Shown: positions 53,818 through 63,792 of the stretch, piece after piece
Layout of the letters: the number at the start of each line of letters is the position of its first letter
Numbering within the stretch: the stretch's first letter is position 1
Position numbers and translations under genes: made by a program
DNA from: Spiroplasma litorale
GTDB taxonomy: Bacteria; Bacillota_I; Bacilli_A; Mycoplasmatales; Mycoplasmataceae
Direction of reading: 5' to 3'
NCBI RefSeq assembly: GCF_001267155.1
Contig: NZ_CP012357.1
Location: 1,054,001 to 1,118,000, forward strand
Length of the DNA stretch: 64,000 nt
Notes under the pieces: generated by a model
The model's database searches: none
What the model saw: the letters and a program-made list of their open reading frames with translations, nothing else
Told to the model about the DNA's origin: nothing

Positions 53818-55569
53818 TTATTTATAAAAATTCTTTTTATAAATAAAATATGACATCAATAATATAAATGAAGAATAAATTATTATTAAAAATATTAATA
53901 ATGCGGCATTTGGTCCTTTATAAATATAGTCATTAATAATAATTTTTTCATTTTCATTAATTTCGTATTCTACTTTAAATAAATTATTAGTTTTAACTAA
54001 GTGGCTTTCATTTATAACTACAAAATTATCAAATGTTTTTTTAACAAATCCATATTTTGATAAAAACTCTAATCATAAAAATGGACTTGTGTAATAATTA
54101 GACATCTTTAATGCATTTGGGGTGTAACTGTTGGGTTGGTTTACTGTATCATTTAAATATTGATCATCTCCATTAAAGTGATTAACTATATAAAATAAAA
54201 TTCCTTGATAAACTAACTTAGCACTTGAGTTATTTTGGATATTAAAAATATTATCCGAGTGTTTAGAATAGTCAAATAAATCTCCCCTATATATATCGTC
54301 GAAATATTTATTAACATTATTAGTAGGAATACTATTAAAACTTGAGTTCATTGTTGCTAAAAATGTTTTATCATTATTAAAATAAAATGCTTTATATATA
54401 ATATTCAATATCAGCTCGTTAACCCTTTTCACTTCTTCATAATAGATAGAAGTGTTTGTATCATTTAAAATACTTTTTTCAAAGCCCTTAATAAATTTAT
54501 TTAATTCTTTAATTAAAGTTGTTGGTTTTAATAATGTATTTTTTCAACCTAATGCTGAAAATTCATTAATATTATAATTATTTTTGACTATATCAAAATC
54601 ATTTAACTTATCTATTAAAAAATTTGTTTTAACAACATTATTGTTAATATTTAATCTTACATAATTATCTTTATCTAATAAATATTTTTTATTAAAGTCA
54701 TTAACTATATTAACATTTTGAAATAAGTTTCCATTTTTATAAAAATCATTACTAACTTGATAAATTAAACTTTCATAATAATTTTTTAGATTTTCATTAA
54801 GATTATTTAATTTATCATCATAATATAAAATATTTTTAATATCTAAATTGTTTTTGTTAATATCAGATAATTTATTTATATAGTTGTTATCATTATTACT
54901 TTTTTTGAAATTTCATATGTTGTAATTATAATATATGTCATAGTTACTTAAATAGTTTGTTCCAGTTGAAGCATAACTATCAAAGTCATAAGCAAAAGCG
55001 TTAAAAAAATTAAACAAACTTAAAACTCCTAAAAAGAAACTTGAGAAAATTAAGCATGCTTTACTTCAATTTAAAGATAGCATTATTAAATTGATAGACA
55101 TTAAAAATAATGGTGTTAAAAATATTAAGTATAGGTTTGAAAAAATAAGTTTTGATATATAAATGTTATCATTAAAAATACTTAGACTTAGAATTATAAT
55201 TATAGTGCTTGTTAAAAAGCTTGTTAACAAAACTATTACAATTATTGATAACAACTTAGATAAAAATATTTGTCAAATCTTCATACCATTTTTAACTTCA
55301 ATAGTTTTAATTCCATTTTTTTTCTGAGTATAAAAAAACTCTATTGAAAAGATTATAGAAATTACTGTTAGTTGTATAGTTATTAAAACAACATCTATAT
55401 AATCTAATATAAATAACATAGACATATTTGATTGAGATATTTTAGTATATGCATCAATTACAACATTAATTAAAAATATTAAAATAATAAAAGTTGATGT
55501 AAAAAATATAAAAAGCTTAGATTTTAGAATTGTAAGAAGTGAATACTTTAGAGATGTTTTAAATGCCAT
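53818..55569 (-). CDS. ABC-2-type permease with large extracellular domain
   Basis: A 583-aa membrane protein. Spans lie near residues 18-40, 50-78, 103-128, 140-165 and 172-188. A ~360-residue extracellular Asn-rich domain (about 190-550) follows, and a final span (558-577) ends in YFIYKKNFYK. TGA-Trp codons at 55273, 55066 and 54073 are read through. It starts 8 bases after the ATPase gene, so the two form one transporter. A long A/T inverted repeat within its last codons (53821-53844) may act as a weak terminator. Confidence 0.82.
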
Positions 55570-55577
55570 TATTTATT

Positions 55578-56294
55578 TCACTCCATTAAATCGTTAAATG
55601 AATTATCATCACTACTTTTTATTGTATTAAAATATATTTCTTCTAAATTCTCTTTATCTTTATTAAACTTTTTATCTAGTTTTATAATACCGTTTTCAAT
55701 TATTATTACTCTATCTATTATATTTTGGAGTTCATCTAATATATGACTAGTTATAACAATAGATTTATTATTATTTTTCATTTTTAAAATTAAGTTTAAA
55801 AGTTCTCTTCTTGATGATATGTCTAAATTTGCTGTTGGTTCATCAAAAAATATAAAATCTGGATCATTAATCAATGTTGCTGCTAGCATAGCTTTCTTTT
55901 GCATACCCGCAGATAAAAATCTAAATAACTTATTTTTATACTCATATAATGATAATGATTCAAGTAGGTGTTTGGTTCTTTTTTTAGCTTCTTTATATTT
56001 TATACCTGCAAGTTCAGCACTATACATACAAAAAAAGTTCAAAGATATATTTTTAGGAAATAGAGATTGATCTGTAAAAAAACTAAATTTGTTTAAACTA
56101 TTATTTTTAGTTTTATAAATTATTTCTCCACTATCTCTTTTATATTCTTTAAATATTAGTTTTAATAAAGTTGATTTACCAGCTCCATTTGGACCAAGTA
56201 TAGCTGCAATTTCTCCTTTATTTAATTTTAGATTTATATTTTTTATTCCATTACCACCTTTAAAGGTTTTATTTAAGTTAACTATTTTTAACAT
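55578..56294 (-). CDS. ABC transporter ATP-binding protein
   Basis: A 238-aa ATPase: Walker A GPNGAGKST (residues 34-42), signature FLSAGMQKKAMLA, Walker B FIFFDEPTANLD and H-loop VITSHILDEL. The signature is LSAGM, a mild variant of LSGGQ. ATG 56294 has an AGGAAG ribosome-binding site and aligns with family starts; the longer frame to 56363 overlaps the upstream terminator and is rejected. It works with the permease directly downstream. Confidence 0.9.
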   Translation of the reverse strand: MLKIVNLNKTFKGGNGIKNINLKLNKGEIAAILGPNGAGKSTLLKLIFKEYKRDSGEIIYKTKNNSLNKFSFFTDQSLFPKNISLNFFCMYSAELAGIKYKEAKKRTKHLLESLSLYEYKNKLFRFLSAGMQKKAMLAATLINDPDFIFFDEPTANLDISSRRELLNLILKMKNNNKSIVITSHILDELQNIIDRVIIIENGIIKLDKKFNKDKENLEEIYFNTIKSSDDNSFNDLME

Positions 56295-56323
56295 TTCTTC
56301 CTGCTTTCTATAAAAAAATAACA

Positions 56324-56367
56324 AAAAAGTGCTTTTAAATGAATGCCATTTAATTTTTAGCACTTTA
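56324..56367 (-). terminator. Nested hairpin terminator after the secreted-protein gene
   Basis: Minus-strand outer stem AAAGTGCT/AGCACTTT and inner stem TTAAATG/CATTTAA, then a U-rich run. It lies between the secreted protein and the ABC genes; read-through may set their ratio, since no separate ATPase promoter is obvious. Confidence 0.8.
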
Positions 56368-56374
56368 AATAAGT

Positions 56375-57094
56375 TTAGTTAATAAAGACATTTGTAAAAT
56401 AAAATCCTGTGTATGCAGCATGTGCATAATTAGAACCTTTATTATAGTCTAAAGATGAAATTGAACTAAATGATAGTTGATAATTATAACTTGAAATTCA
56501 TTCACCTTTAATAGTCATTTTTATTTTATGTTTTGAACTAGACGTGTGTTTAAATTCGTCTTCTTTAACAACCACTTCCATTCTATCGTTAGATAAAGAA
56601 ATTTTTGTATTACCATTTTCAGGTGTTCCCATATTTACACCTAACTCAGATTTTTGCCAACCTTTATTTCCATTATTTGTAAAATTATAACCATAATTAT
56701 ATACTAACTCTATGTTAGAATAGTCTTTCATAAAATCTTCTTTATTCTCATAACCTAAATCCTTTTGAATATTAAATTCAGATACTTTTATATTTTGTAA
56801 ACCAAATCAATTGTTTCTATCACTTTGAGATACTTCTTTAAAATAATCAAGATTATCTTCTCATTTGTCTGATTTACCTACAGACTTGGGGTATCTTGAT
56901 GTTATGCTTCTTTGATACTTATCTTTATTTATCGTTGTCAATTCTTTATAATTAACATTATTAATACTTGTACTTTTATATTTTTGAAAATAATTGTATT
57001 CACTTAGATTTGTATATTTAGTTTCTGTTACAAAAAAACTTGTAACATTTGATGTAATAGCAAATACACCTATTAATGCAATGTATTTTTTCAT
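56375..57094 (-). CDS. Secreted protein beside ABC transporter, unknown function
   Basis: A 239-aa protein with an N-terminal signal sequence (MKKYIALIGVFAITSNVTSF) and no lipobox Cys. The mature part has a Tyr/Asn-rich middle and ends with KGSNYAHAAYTGFYFTNVFI. Trp codons at 56861 and 56498 are TGA. Strong AGGAGAT ribosome-binding site. The layout (exported protein, ATPase, permease with a big ectodomain) recalls lactococcin 972-type bacteriocin loci. This is a hypothesis from layout and a loose C-terminal resemblance; I do not recognise the family. Confidence 0.75.
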
Positions 57095-57587
57095 TTGTTT
57101 TATCTCCTATTTTTAAATATTTTAATAAGATTTGTAATGTCTATTTTTTAGACATTTATATTATATTAGTTTTAATGATAAAATAAGTTTCAAATAATAA
57201 AATTAGTTTTGAATTTAATTTGTAATCAACTACATTTTTAATTAAAGAAAATTAAGATAATAAAAAATGTTATTTGTGAATATAGTTTATATAATTATGA
57301 AATAAATTTATTATTTTGAAATTAATTGCTTTGATTTTTTTAATTATTTAGGTAATAATACTAGTGGGTAATAAATTACTCTGGAAGAAATAAAAAGATA
57401 TTTTAATCATTGAAAAATTTAATATTTACATACGCATTATTGAAATACTAAAAAAAGGCTAAGGCCTTTTTTTATTTAATGATTTTAAAATAAATTTTAT
57501 TATGTGAAATATATTTCAATATTTTATTTTAAAAAGTATCTTAATATGAATAGATTAAAATTTTATTGGTGAAAGGTTGTAGATTTA
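57095..57587 (+). other. Gene-free stretch with an orphan transcription unit candidate
   Basis: This 493-base stretch has no convincing gene. It contains a plus-strand promoter-like pair (TTGATT-N16-TAATAA, about 57330-57357), about 95 A/T-rich bases, then a strong terminator. A perfect 14-base palindrome TGAAATATATTTCA (57505-57518) lies in the leader of the ABC genes that follow. A short frame ITLEEIKRYFNHW near 57375-57415 may be a gene remnant. Confidence 0.45.
57452..57478 (+). terminator. Strong terminator with no gene in front of it
   Basis: Eight-bp stem AAAAAGGC/GCCTTTTT with loop TAAG and a T-run. It may end a small RNA starting near 57363 or be left from a lost gene. Confidence 0.8.
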
Positions 57588-58334
57588 ATGATATTTATAA
57601 ATAAAATAAATAAAACTTATGGTTCATATGTAGCTAATAAAAATATTAGTATAAAAGTTGAAAAAGGATTGACATATGGAATATTAGGTACTAATGGAGC
57701 TGGAAAAACAACATTGATTAATCAAGTTATGGGTTTTATTAAATCAGATTCAGGCGACATAAAAGTTCATGATAATAATCCTTGAAAAAATAGAGAGTTA
57801 ATTATGGATAAAATTGGTTTTGTAGCTGGAGAAATAAAGCAATACCAGAATCTTAAATCAAAAAACTATATTAAGATTCATAAAGATTTTATTAAAGATT
57901 TTGATGAAAATTATTATAATAATTTGATTAACTTATTAGAGATTAATCTTAATACAAAAATTAAAAATTTATCAAAAGGAAATAAACAAAAGTTAGAGTT
58001 ATTATGTGCACTAATGAAAAAACCTGAAATATTAGTTCTTGATGAACCAACATCAGGTTTAGATCCTGTTATGCAAAATAAATTTTATGATATTTTAAAA
58101 TACATTAAACAATTTAATGTAACTATCTTTATATGTTCACATATATTTCAGGAAATAAAATTGTTGTGTGATAAAGTCTCATTTATTAATTCTGGGTCAA
58201 TTATTAAAGAATTCGAAATTGATGATAATTGTGATTTAGAAGACGAATTTAATAAATGCTTTGGAAATAATAAAAATATAAAAAATTTATTTGACTCAAA
58301 TATAAATTTAGGGGGTAAAAATGAAAAAGTATAA
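57588..58334 (+). CDS. ABC transporter ATP-binding protein
   Basis: A 248-aa ATPase of the ABC-2/CcmA type: Walker A GTNGAGKTT, signature LSKGNKQKLELL, Walker B ILVLDEPTSGLDP and H-loop ICSHIFQEI. One TGA-Trp near 57783. GAAAGG precedes the ATG by 11 bases. It overlaps the permease start by 14 bases, so it is translationally coupled. Substrate unknown; the YtrB/BcrA-like subgroup is possible. Confidence 0.9.
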
Positions 58335-59265
58335 TGACTCTTTTAGAATAAATAAAAAACTTATAAAGAACATGCTTTATATCAATAAAAATATGACAAT
58401 GTTTTTTTCAGTTTTATATTTGTTAACAATAGTCCCTTTAATTGGATTTTTATTTATTAATAACTATGATTTTGATAGTGGTTTTTTTATTGCACCCACA
58501 TCTATAAACTATGAAAAATTTACGGGTGGAAATTTTGGTTCAACTAAAATGAGTATTTATTCAATAACTCACTATGTTGCGTATGAAGGTCCCGGTCAAA
58601 TTATTTTTTTAATTGCTAATATTGTATTTGTAAATAAAATAATTATTAAAGAACTAAACGATGGACAAATGACAATGTGATTAACTTTTAAAACTTCTAG
58701 AAAAAATATAATTCTTTCAAAAATATTATCAATAGTTATTAACAATTTAATTATTTTTGCTCCTTCATTTATTATTTTATTAGTATTTTCAACATTGAGT
58801 ATGGATGCAAGCCAAAATTTAGGATTAATGTTTTATCAATCTATACAATTTATTGTTATCAATTTATTATTATTATCAATTATTTTATTCTTTTCAATTT
58901 TGTTTAATGAAAAAAATACACTTTTAAATATAGTATTTGCATTAATAGGTTTATACATATTAATTGGTTGAGTATTAAACATCGTTGACGAATTTATGGG
59001 CGGAGAAATTAAATTACTTTCATATGTAAAATATTTTCAAATACAATATTTAGTTTTCATGGTAATGAACTTTGATTATAATCAAACAGAACTATTAAAA
59101 GATTTTGAATGAAATAATAATGGAGTTGTTTCAATATTGCAATCAAAAAACCATAATATAAATTGGTATCTATCAACAATATTTCCTATGATTTTATTAT
59201 TATTAATATTTGGTTTAATATATTTATCAATTAATAAATTTAATAACAAAGATATAAAAATATAA
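58321..59265 (+). CDS. ABC-2-type permease
   Basis: A 314-aa protein with six predicted spans (near 27-48, 92-108, 130-150, 168-190, 198-215 and 282-300). GPGQIIFLIANIVFVNK and a cytoplasmic segment TFKTSRKNIILSKILS match ABC-2 permeases. GGGGG precedes the ATG inside the ATPase gene. Several Trp are TGA. It partners with the ATPase upstream. Confidence 0.82.
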
Positions 59266-59288
59266 ATTTGTTATTAATGATTTTTAAA

Positions 59289-59333
59289 AAAAACTTTATT
59301 TATTAGCTCGAAGCTTAATGAATAAAGTTTTTT
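59289..59333 (+). terminator. Terminator after the ABC permease
   Basis: Long stem AAACTTTATTTATTAGCT against AGCTTAATGAATAAAGTTT (one bulge, one G-T) with loop CGA and seven T. Confidence 0.85.
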
Positions 59334-59430
59334 TAATATTTATTATTTAAATATTTAATTATTAAATTTGTTTTTTTGTTTTTATTTTTATTCGTAAACT
59401 TGCATAATAAATATCAAATTTTATTTATAT

Positions 59431-59465
59431 AAAAAACTCTATAAAATTATATATTTTATAGAGTT
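59431..59465 (-). terminator. Terminator after pepA
   Basis: Thirteen-bp stem AACTCTATAAAAT/ATTTTATAGAGTT followed on the minus strand by a U-run, 7 bases after the pepA stop. Confidence 0.85.
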
Positions 59466-59471
59466 AAGGTT

Positions 59472-60806
59472 TTATTTTAATAATTCAAACATTGTTTTTA
59501 GCATTGGAGCTCTTCCTCTGTGGTCCGCATCCGCAGTTGCTGCAATATCTAAATGTAAGTATTCTTTTCCTTCTGCAAATGAATCTAAAAACGCAGCCGC
59601 AGTTGATGAACCAGCTTCTCTACCTGGTTCTGAGTTAGTTAAATCTGCTATTTTTGAACATTTCATTGCTTCTAGGTGATCACAAATTAATGGTTGTCTT
59701 CATATTGGTTCTAAAGAATTATCTGAAGCATTGCTAAAATCATTAAAGAAGTCATCAGATTTAGTAAATACTCCTGTAAATCATTTACCTAAAGCAATAA
59801 CAATTGCACCAGTTAGAGTTGCTACAGTTATAACTCTATCTGCTTTTTGATTTCTTACTGCATAAGTTATACCATCAGCTAAAACTAATCTTCCTTCTGC
59901 ATCAGTATTATTTATTTCAACAGTCATACCATTCATTGATTTTATAACTGATTCAGTAAGTGTTGCATTTCCACCAATTCTGTTATCAGTAAACAATCCT
60001 ACTGCAACAACATTACATTTAGCTTTTCTTTTAGCTAATGCCATTACTGTTGATAAAGTAATTGCAGCTCCTGACATATCAAATTTCATATCATCTAAGT
60101 AGTTTGATGGTTTTAAGTTATATCCACCAGAGTCAAATGTAATTCCTTTACCAACAAGCGCAACTTTTTTTGCTTTTGGGTCTCCTGTATATTCTAAAAC
60201 AACAACTCTTGGATCAACATATGAACCTGCATTTACACCAAGAAGTAGCCCCATTTCCATATTTTGAATTTGTTTTTTGTCAAATATTGTAAGTTTAACA
60301 TTATCAACAGTTTTTGCTTTTTCTTCAATTCTTTTAGCAAGTTCAATTGATGTTCCGATATTTGGTGGTAAATCTTGTAAATCTCTTGCAAAGTTTACAA
60401 ATTCTAACTTTGTTGATGATTCTTCATATAAATCATTAAATTTACTTTCAAATATAAAGTTATAATTTTTACATTTACAATCTTCTTTTTTCATTGAAAT
60501 TTGTTTATGAGTTTCGAAAAGAGTTGTCTCTACGACTGCTTTGAATGCTTTTTCTTCATTCTTAAATTTTTTAGTAAATGAATTTACATCAATGTTTATA
60601 TCATATTTGTTTGTTTTAAAAAATGGTGCTAAAACCTTTATTAATCCTTTTACACAACAATCATCTTTTATATAAAAATATATTGTTTTTTCACTTTCTA
60701 TCAATGTAGTTGAACCATGTTCTTTTAACACAAGTTCATTTAATTTATCTTTAGAATCAACTGCTTTAAGAGTTAATCCTAATTCTTTATCGTTAATTGT
60801 TATCAT
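59472..60806 (-). CDS. pepA: Leucyl aminopeptidase (M17 family)
   Basis: A cytosolic metallo-aminopeptidase, 444 aa. The catalytic C-terminal domain has GKGITFDSGGYNLKP, FDMSGAA and the M17 signature NTDAEGRL. TGA-Trp at 59781 and 59690 join the last 110 residues, which include HLDIAATAD. It lies 16 bases after the GIY-YIG gene, behind AAAGGAGAAA. It probably completes breakdown of imported peptides, alongside PepF. Confidence 0.94.
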
Positions 60807-60822
60807 ATTATTTCTCCTTTAT

Positions 60823-61434
60823 TTATATTCTATTATAAAGCAATTCTTTATTATCATATAAATTAATTATTTCTTTGCATAATTTATTTTTACATTTTAA
60901 AGATACACCTATTCTTAATTTTGAGTTATTTAGATTATTTAATCTTGATGCAAGATTTCCGTGATTATTACTACATTTAGCTCTTTTAGATACTAGTTTA
61001 GAATTTAAGTTTAATCTTTTTGATCTTAAAACATAAATATAATATGTTTCTAAAAATAGTCTAATGTTTTGGTTTTTTTCTAAACTTAGTATAATAAAAT
61101 TAATATTTTCTTCATTAGCACCAAGACTTTTCATTATTCTATAATTTCTTTTTTTTGTATTTAGTGATTGAATATGTTGTTTGAATCTTTTAAATAAATC
61201 AATTGATTCACCAACATAAGTAAAAATAGTTTTATTATCTATTTTACAATACATTAAATATACGCCTGATAGAATCGTTTTTTCTTTTTTAATAGAATTA
61301 AAATTAATATTTATTTTATTGTTTATAAAGTAATTTATCACTTTATTAATATAATCATCTTCTATATTTTGATAATCTTTTATTAGCTTTGTTTTCATAT
61401 CATATATTATTTTATATTTTTGTGACACGTCCAT
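60823..61434 (-). CDS. GIY-YIG domain protein
   Basis: A 203-aa protein. The GIY-YIG nuclease core is visible as SGVYLMYC ... TYVGES ... FKRFKQHIQSL (about residues 56-90), with Glu in LFLETYYIYVL (about 128) as the likely metal ligand. The N-terminal 50 residues and the Cys/Asn/Lys-rich tail are not recognised. No other UvrC domain is present, so this is a free-standing protein. ATG at 61434 has a GAGGTT ribosome-binding site. It may be a repair or homing-type nuclease, or be inactive. It forms a two-gene unit with pepA. Confidence 0.78.
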   Translation of the reverse strand: MDVSQKYKIIYDMKTKLIKDYQNIEDDYINKVINYFINNKININFNSIKKEKTILSGVYLMYCKIDNKTIFTYVGESIDLFKRFKQHIQSLNTKKRNYRIMKSLGANEENINFIILSLEKNQNIRLFLETYYIYVLRSKRLNLNSKLVSKRAKCSNNHGNLASRLNNLNNSKLRIGVSLKCKNKLCKEIINLYDNKELLYNRI

Positions 61435-61543
61435 AATAACCTCATAACATCATTTATAAATATAATATATCTTTTATGCTAATATTTAAATTTATATTAA
61501 AATTTAGTTCATATTATGAAATTTAATTCTAAATTTACGAATA

Positions 61544-61549
61544 TATAAT
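61544..61549 (+). promoter_or_regulatory. -10 box of small lipoprotein A
   Basis: TATAAT 29 bases before ATG 61579, with a GAGGT ribosome-binding site between. The -35 is not clear. Confidence 0.5.
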
Positions 61550-61578
61550 TTAAGTGTAGAAATAAAATTGAGGTAAAT

Positions 61579-62151
61579 ATGAAAAAAATTATAACTATGT
61601 TGAGCAGCATTATTTTTTTTACATCTATTTTTAATTTGATATTAAATACAATTTCATGTAGCAATGATAATGTAAAAGAATTACTTTTTAGCGAAAATAA
61701 AACTGATGAAAATTTAATTAATTTATTAAAATCAGATGAAATTTCAATTGAAACTGAATATGATAACAAACCATTACAAATTAATGCTGAAAATAATACT
61801 TTAGCAATTGATTATGGTGATACAAAAAATTTACATGGCTTTAGTGAAAATATTTCATCATTCGAAGGTAGCCAAGTAATTTATGGATTATATGAAGACA
61901 ATAAATATTTAGGTTTTAAAAAAAGTGTTTGATCAATTTTCTACCAACTTTTTGGTCTTGAATTTTATTTAAAAGAAAACATGGATTCTTTGGAAAGTCA
62001 AATATATTTTATGAGCGTTAAAGGTTATATGAACAATAGACTATTTGATATATTTATTTATAAATTAAATTATAAAGTTAAAATTATAAATGATGAAATA
62101 GAGTACTTTAATTTAAATAAAGTATATAAAAAAAGTATATCTATATATTAA
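61579..62151 (+). CDS. Small lipoprotein A
   Basis: A 190-aa lipoprotein. The signal peptide ends in the lipobox LNTISC with Cys27. The body starts with acidic NLINLLKSDEISIETEYDNK and KPLQINAENNTLAIDYGDT, which match small lipoprotein B in order and spacing. The C-terminal half is hydrophobic-aromatic. TGA-Trp near 61930. No terminator separates it from gene B, which has its own promoter. Function unknown. Confidence 0.82.
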
Positions 62152-62203
62152 AAATTCTAAATGGTATTTTTTCTATTTTAATTTTATTCCATAAAAAAAA
62201 TGA

Positions 62204-62209
62204 TATAAT
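62204..62209 (+). promoter_or_regulatory. Extended -10 promoter of small lipoprotein B
   Basis: TGATATAAT (TGn-TATAAT), 32 bases before ATG 62242, followed by AGGAGGA. Confidence 0.65.
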
Positions 62210-62241
62210 TACCATAATAGCAAAAGCTATAGGAGGAATAT

Positions 62242-62790
62242 ATGAAAAAATTATTAACTTTATTTGGAGCAATTGGTCTTATGTCATCAAGTGCAATCTT
62301 ATCAGCAAATGTAGTTTCATGTGGAGATACAACTACTGAAGATAACTCAAAACCCTTAACTTATAAAGAAGGTAAAAAAGATTCTGACATTGTTGAATTA
62401 TTAAAAAAAGAAGATACTAAAATTGGCACTGAAGGAAAACCTTTACAAACAGAAGCTTCAAAGTTAGCTTCAGATTATAAAGATACAACTAGCGAAGAAT
62501 ATGGTGGCATTCAAATTGAAGGTACAGTAATATCATCATTTTTAGGTACAGGCGGAAAGGCTTTCATTGATGAAGTAAATGAAATCTATAACGAAACTGG
62601 AGACCTTAAAATCGGTCAAGAAGGTACAAAATTGGTTGCATACCTAATGACAATAAAAGGAACTAAAGGTGAAAGTAAATTTAATTTAGCAGTTATAAAA
62701 GTTGAAATGGAAGCAAATGCAGAAACTGGAAAAATGTCAACAAAATTTTCAAAAGACTTTAAAATAGAAGTAACAATACCTGCAGAATAA
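62242..62790 (+). CDS. Small lipoprotein B
   Basis: A 182-aa lipoprotein with signal peptide and lipobox Cys (NVVSCGD). The mature part is charged: DIVELLKKEDTKIGTEGKPL then KLASDYKDT, clearly related to small lipoprotein A. The remainder is beta-rich (QIEGTVISSFLG; KLVAYLMTIKGTKGESKFNL). No Trp. Very strong ribosome-binding site, so probably well expressed. Unknown function. Confidence 0.85.
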   Translation: MKKLLTLFGAIGLMSSSAILSANVVSCGDTTTEDNSKPLTYKEGKKDSDIVELLKKEDTKIGTEGKPLQTEASKLASDYKDTTSEEYGGIQIEGTVISSFLGTGGKAFIDEVNEIYNETGDLKIGQEGTKLVAYLMTIKGTKGESKFNLAVIKVEMEANAETGKMSTKFSKDFKIEVTIPAE

Positions 62791-62798
62791 CATTTTAT

Positions 62799-62826
62799 AA
62801 AATGGTTAAATAACCATTTTTTTTAT
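62799..62826 (+). terminator. Terminator of small lipoprotein B
   Basis: Ten-bp stem AAAATGGTTA/TAACCATTTT with loop AA and a T-run, 9 bases after the stop. Confidence 0.85.
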
Positions 62827-62841
62827 TTAGAATAATTAACC

Positions 62842-63564
62842 TTAAACAATTTGTAAATTATTAATTTCAGGGTTTTGGTTTTTTATTTTTTTATTATATA
62901 AGTTTATTATATTTTGATTTTTAATGAGCTTAGATATATGTAAAATATTCCCAAACTCTACTAAAATTAAGTAATTGTTTATTTCATGGGCATCATTAGA
63001 TATGTGACTTGCAATAATAATTGTTTTTTCTTCTTTTTTTATTGCCTTAATTATATTTACAAGTATATTTTTTAAATATAAATTCTCTTTTAAATTAATT
63101 TCTCTTTCTAAATTATGATCTAATTCTATTATCAATGTGCAAGCAATTATGACTTGTCTAGCTTGTTGAAATGTAAGGTTTTTAATTTTTTTTCTAGTAT
63201 GTTTTTTAATATTCATATAACTTAATAAGTTTTTTAGTATTTTAATATTTTGTTTTTTATTAATATTATTAGAACATATTTGTTTAATGTACTTATTAAC
63301 TTTCATATTTAAAGGCAGGATGTTATTGTTTAAATAATTATAGTTTATAAAATTATTTGAATTTTTATTTATATTAATAATTTTTTTATTTGCATTAATC
63401 TTAAGTTCATTAAAAATTGCTTTTGTGTTAGTTGTATATCCAGATTTGTTATTCCCTACAATTTCAATAATAGGTTTATTAGAAATATCATATTCTATGT
63501 CATATGAATCATATGATAATTGTTTTTTATTATTTTTTTTATGAAACTTAAATTTGTTTGTCAT
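62842..63564 (-). CDS. Degenerate ABC-ATPase-like protein
   Basis: A 240-aa protein with the outline of an ABC ATPase. The Walker A position reads GNNKSGYTT (37-45), with Tyr where the ATP-binding Lys should be. The signature position reads LTFQQARQVIIACTLI (about residue 129). Walker B is IIELDH, without the catalytic Glu-Pro. The H-loop IIIASHISND is kept. It is very rich in Asn and Lys. Ribosome-binding site AAAGGTG. The open, well-signalled frame argues against a dead gene. It may be a non-hydrolysing partner subunit. A partial membrane gene lies upstream on the same strand. Confidence 0.75.
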   Translation of the reverse strand: MTNKFKFHKKNNKKQLSYDSYDIEYDISNKPIIEIVGNNKSGYTTNTKAIFNELKINANKKIININKNSNNFINYNYLNNNILPLNMKVNKYIKQICSNNINKKQNIKILKNLLSYMNIKKHTRKKIKNLTFQQARQVIIACTLIIELDHNLEREINLKENLYLKNILVNIIKAIKKEEKTIIIASHISNDAHEINNYLILVEFGNILHISKLIKNQNIINLYNKKIKNQNPEINNLQIV

Positions 63565-63661
63565 AATAGCACCTTTCTAAATCAATATAAAAAATAAAAG
63601 ATAAACTTTTAATTTTTATATTAATTTTTTAAGTTATGTTCAATGAATTTAAAAAAATGAA

Positions 63662-63704
63662 GATTATCATTTATGTAAGATTTTCTTACATAAATATTAT
63701 AATC
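63662..63704. repeat. Large inverted repeat at a promoter
   Basis: ATTTATGTAAG/CTTACATAAAT (11 bp, loop ATTTT) flanked by GATTAT/ATAATC as an outer pair. On the minus strand it covers a TATAAT box (63696-63701). No U-tract follows, so it looks more like an operator or regulatory hairpin for the ATPase-like gene than a terminator. Confidence 0.6.
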
Positions 63705-63792
63705 AATATTTAAGTATAATATTTGTTTATTAAACATAGTGCAATTAATTTTATAAATTGAAATTAATTTCAACAGTATTTTTAATAAATAT

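Noticed and set aside
57375-57415. Transposase C-terminus remnant
   Set aside because: Only about 15 residues of open frame and no terminal inverted repeats; too little to call a mobile element.
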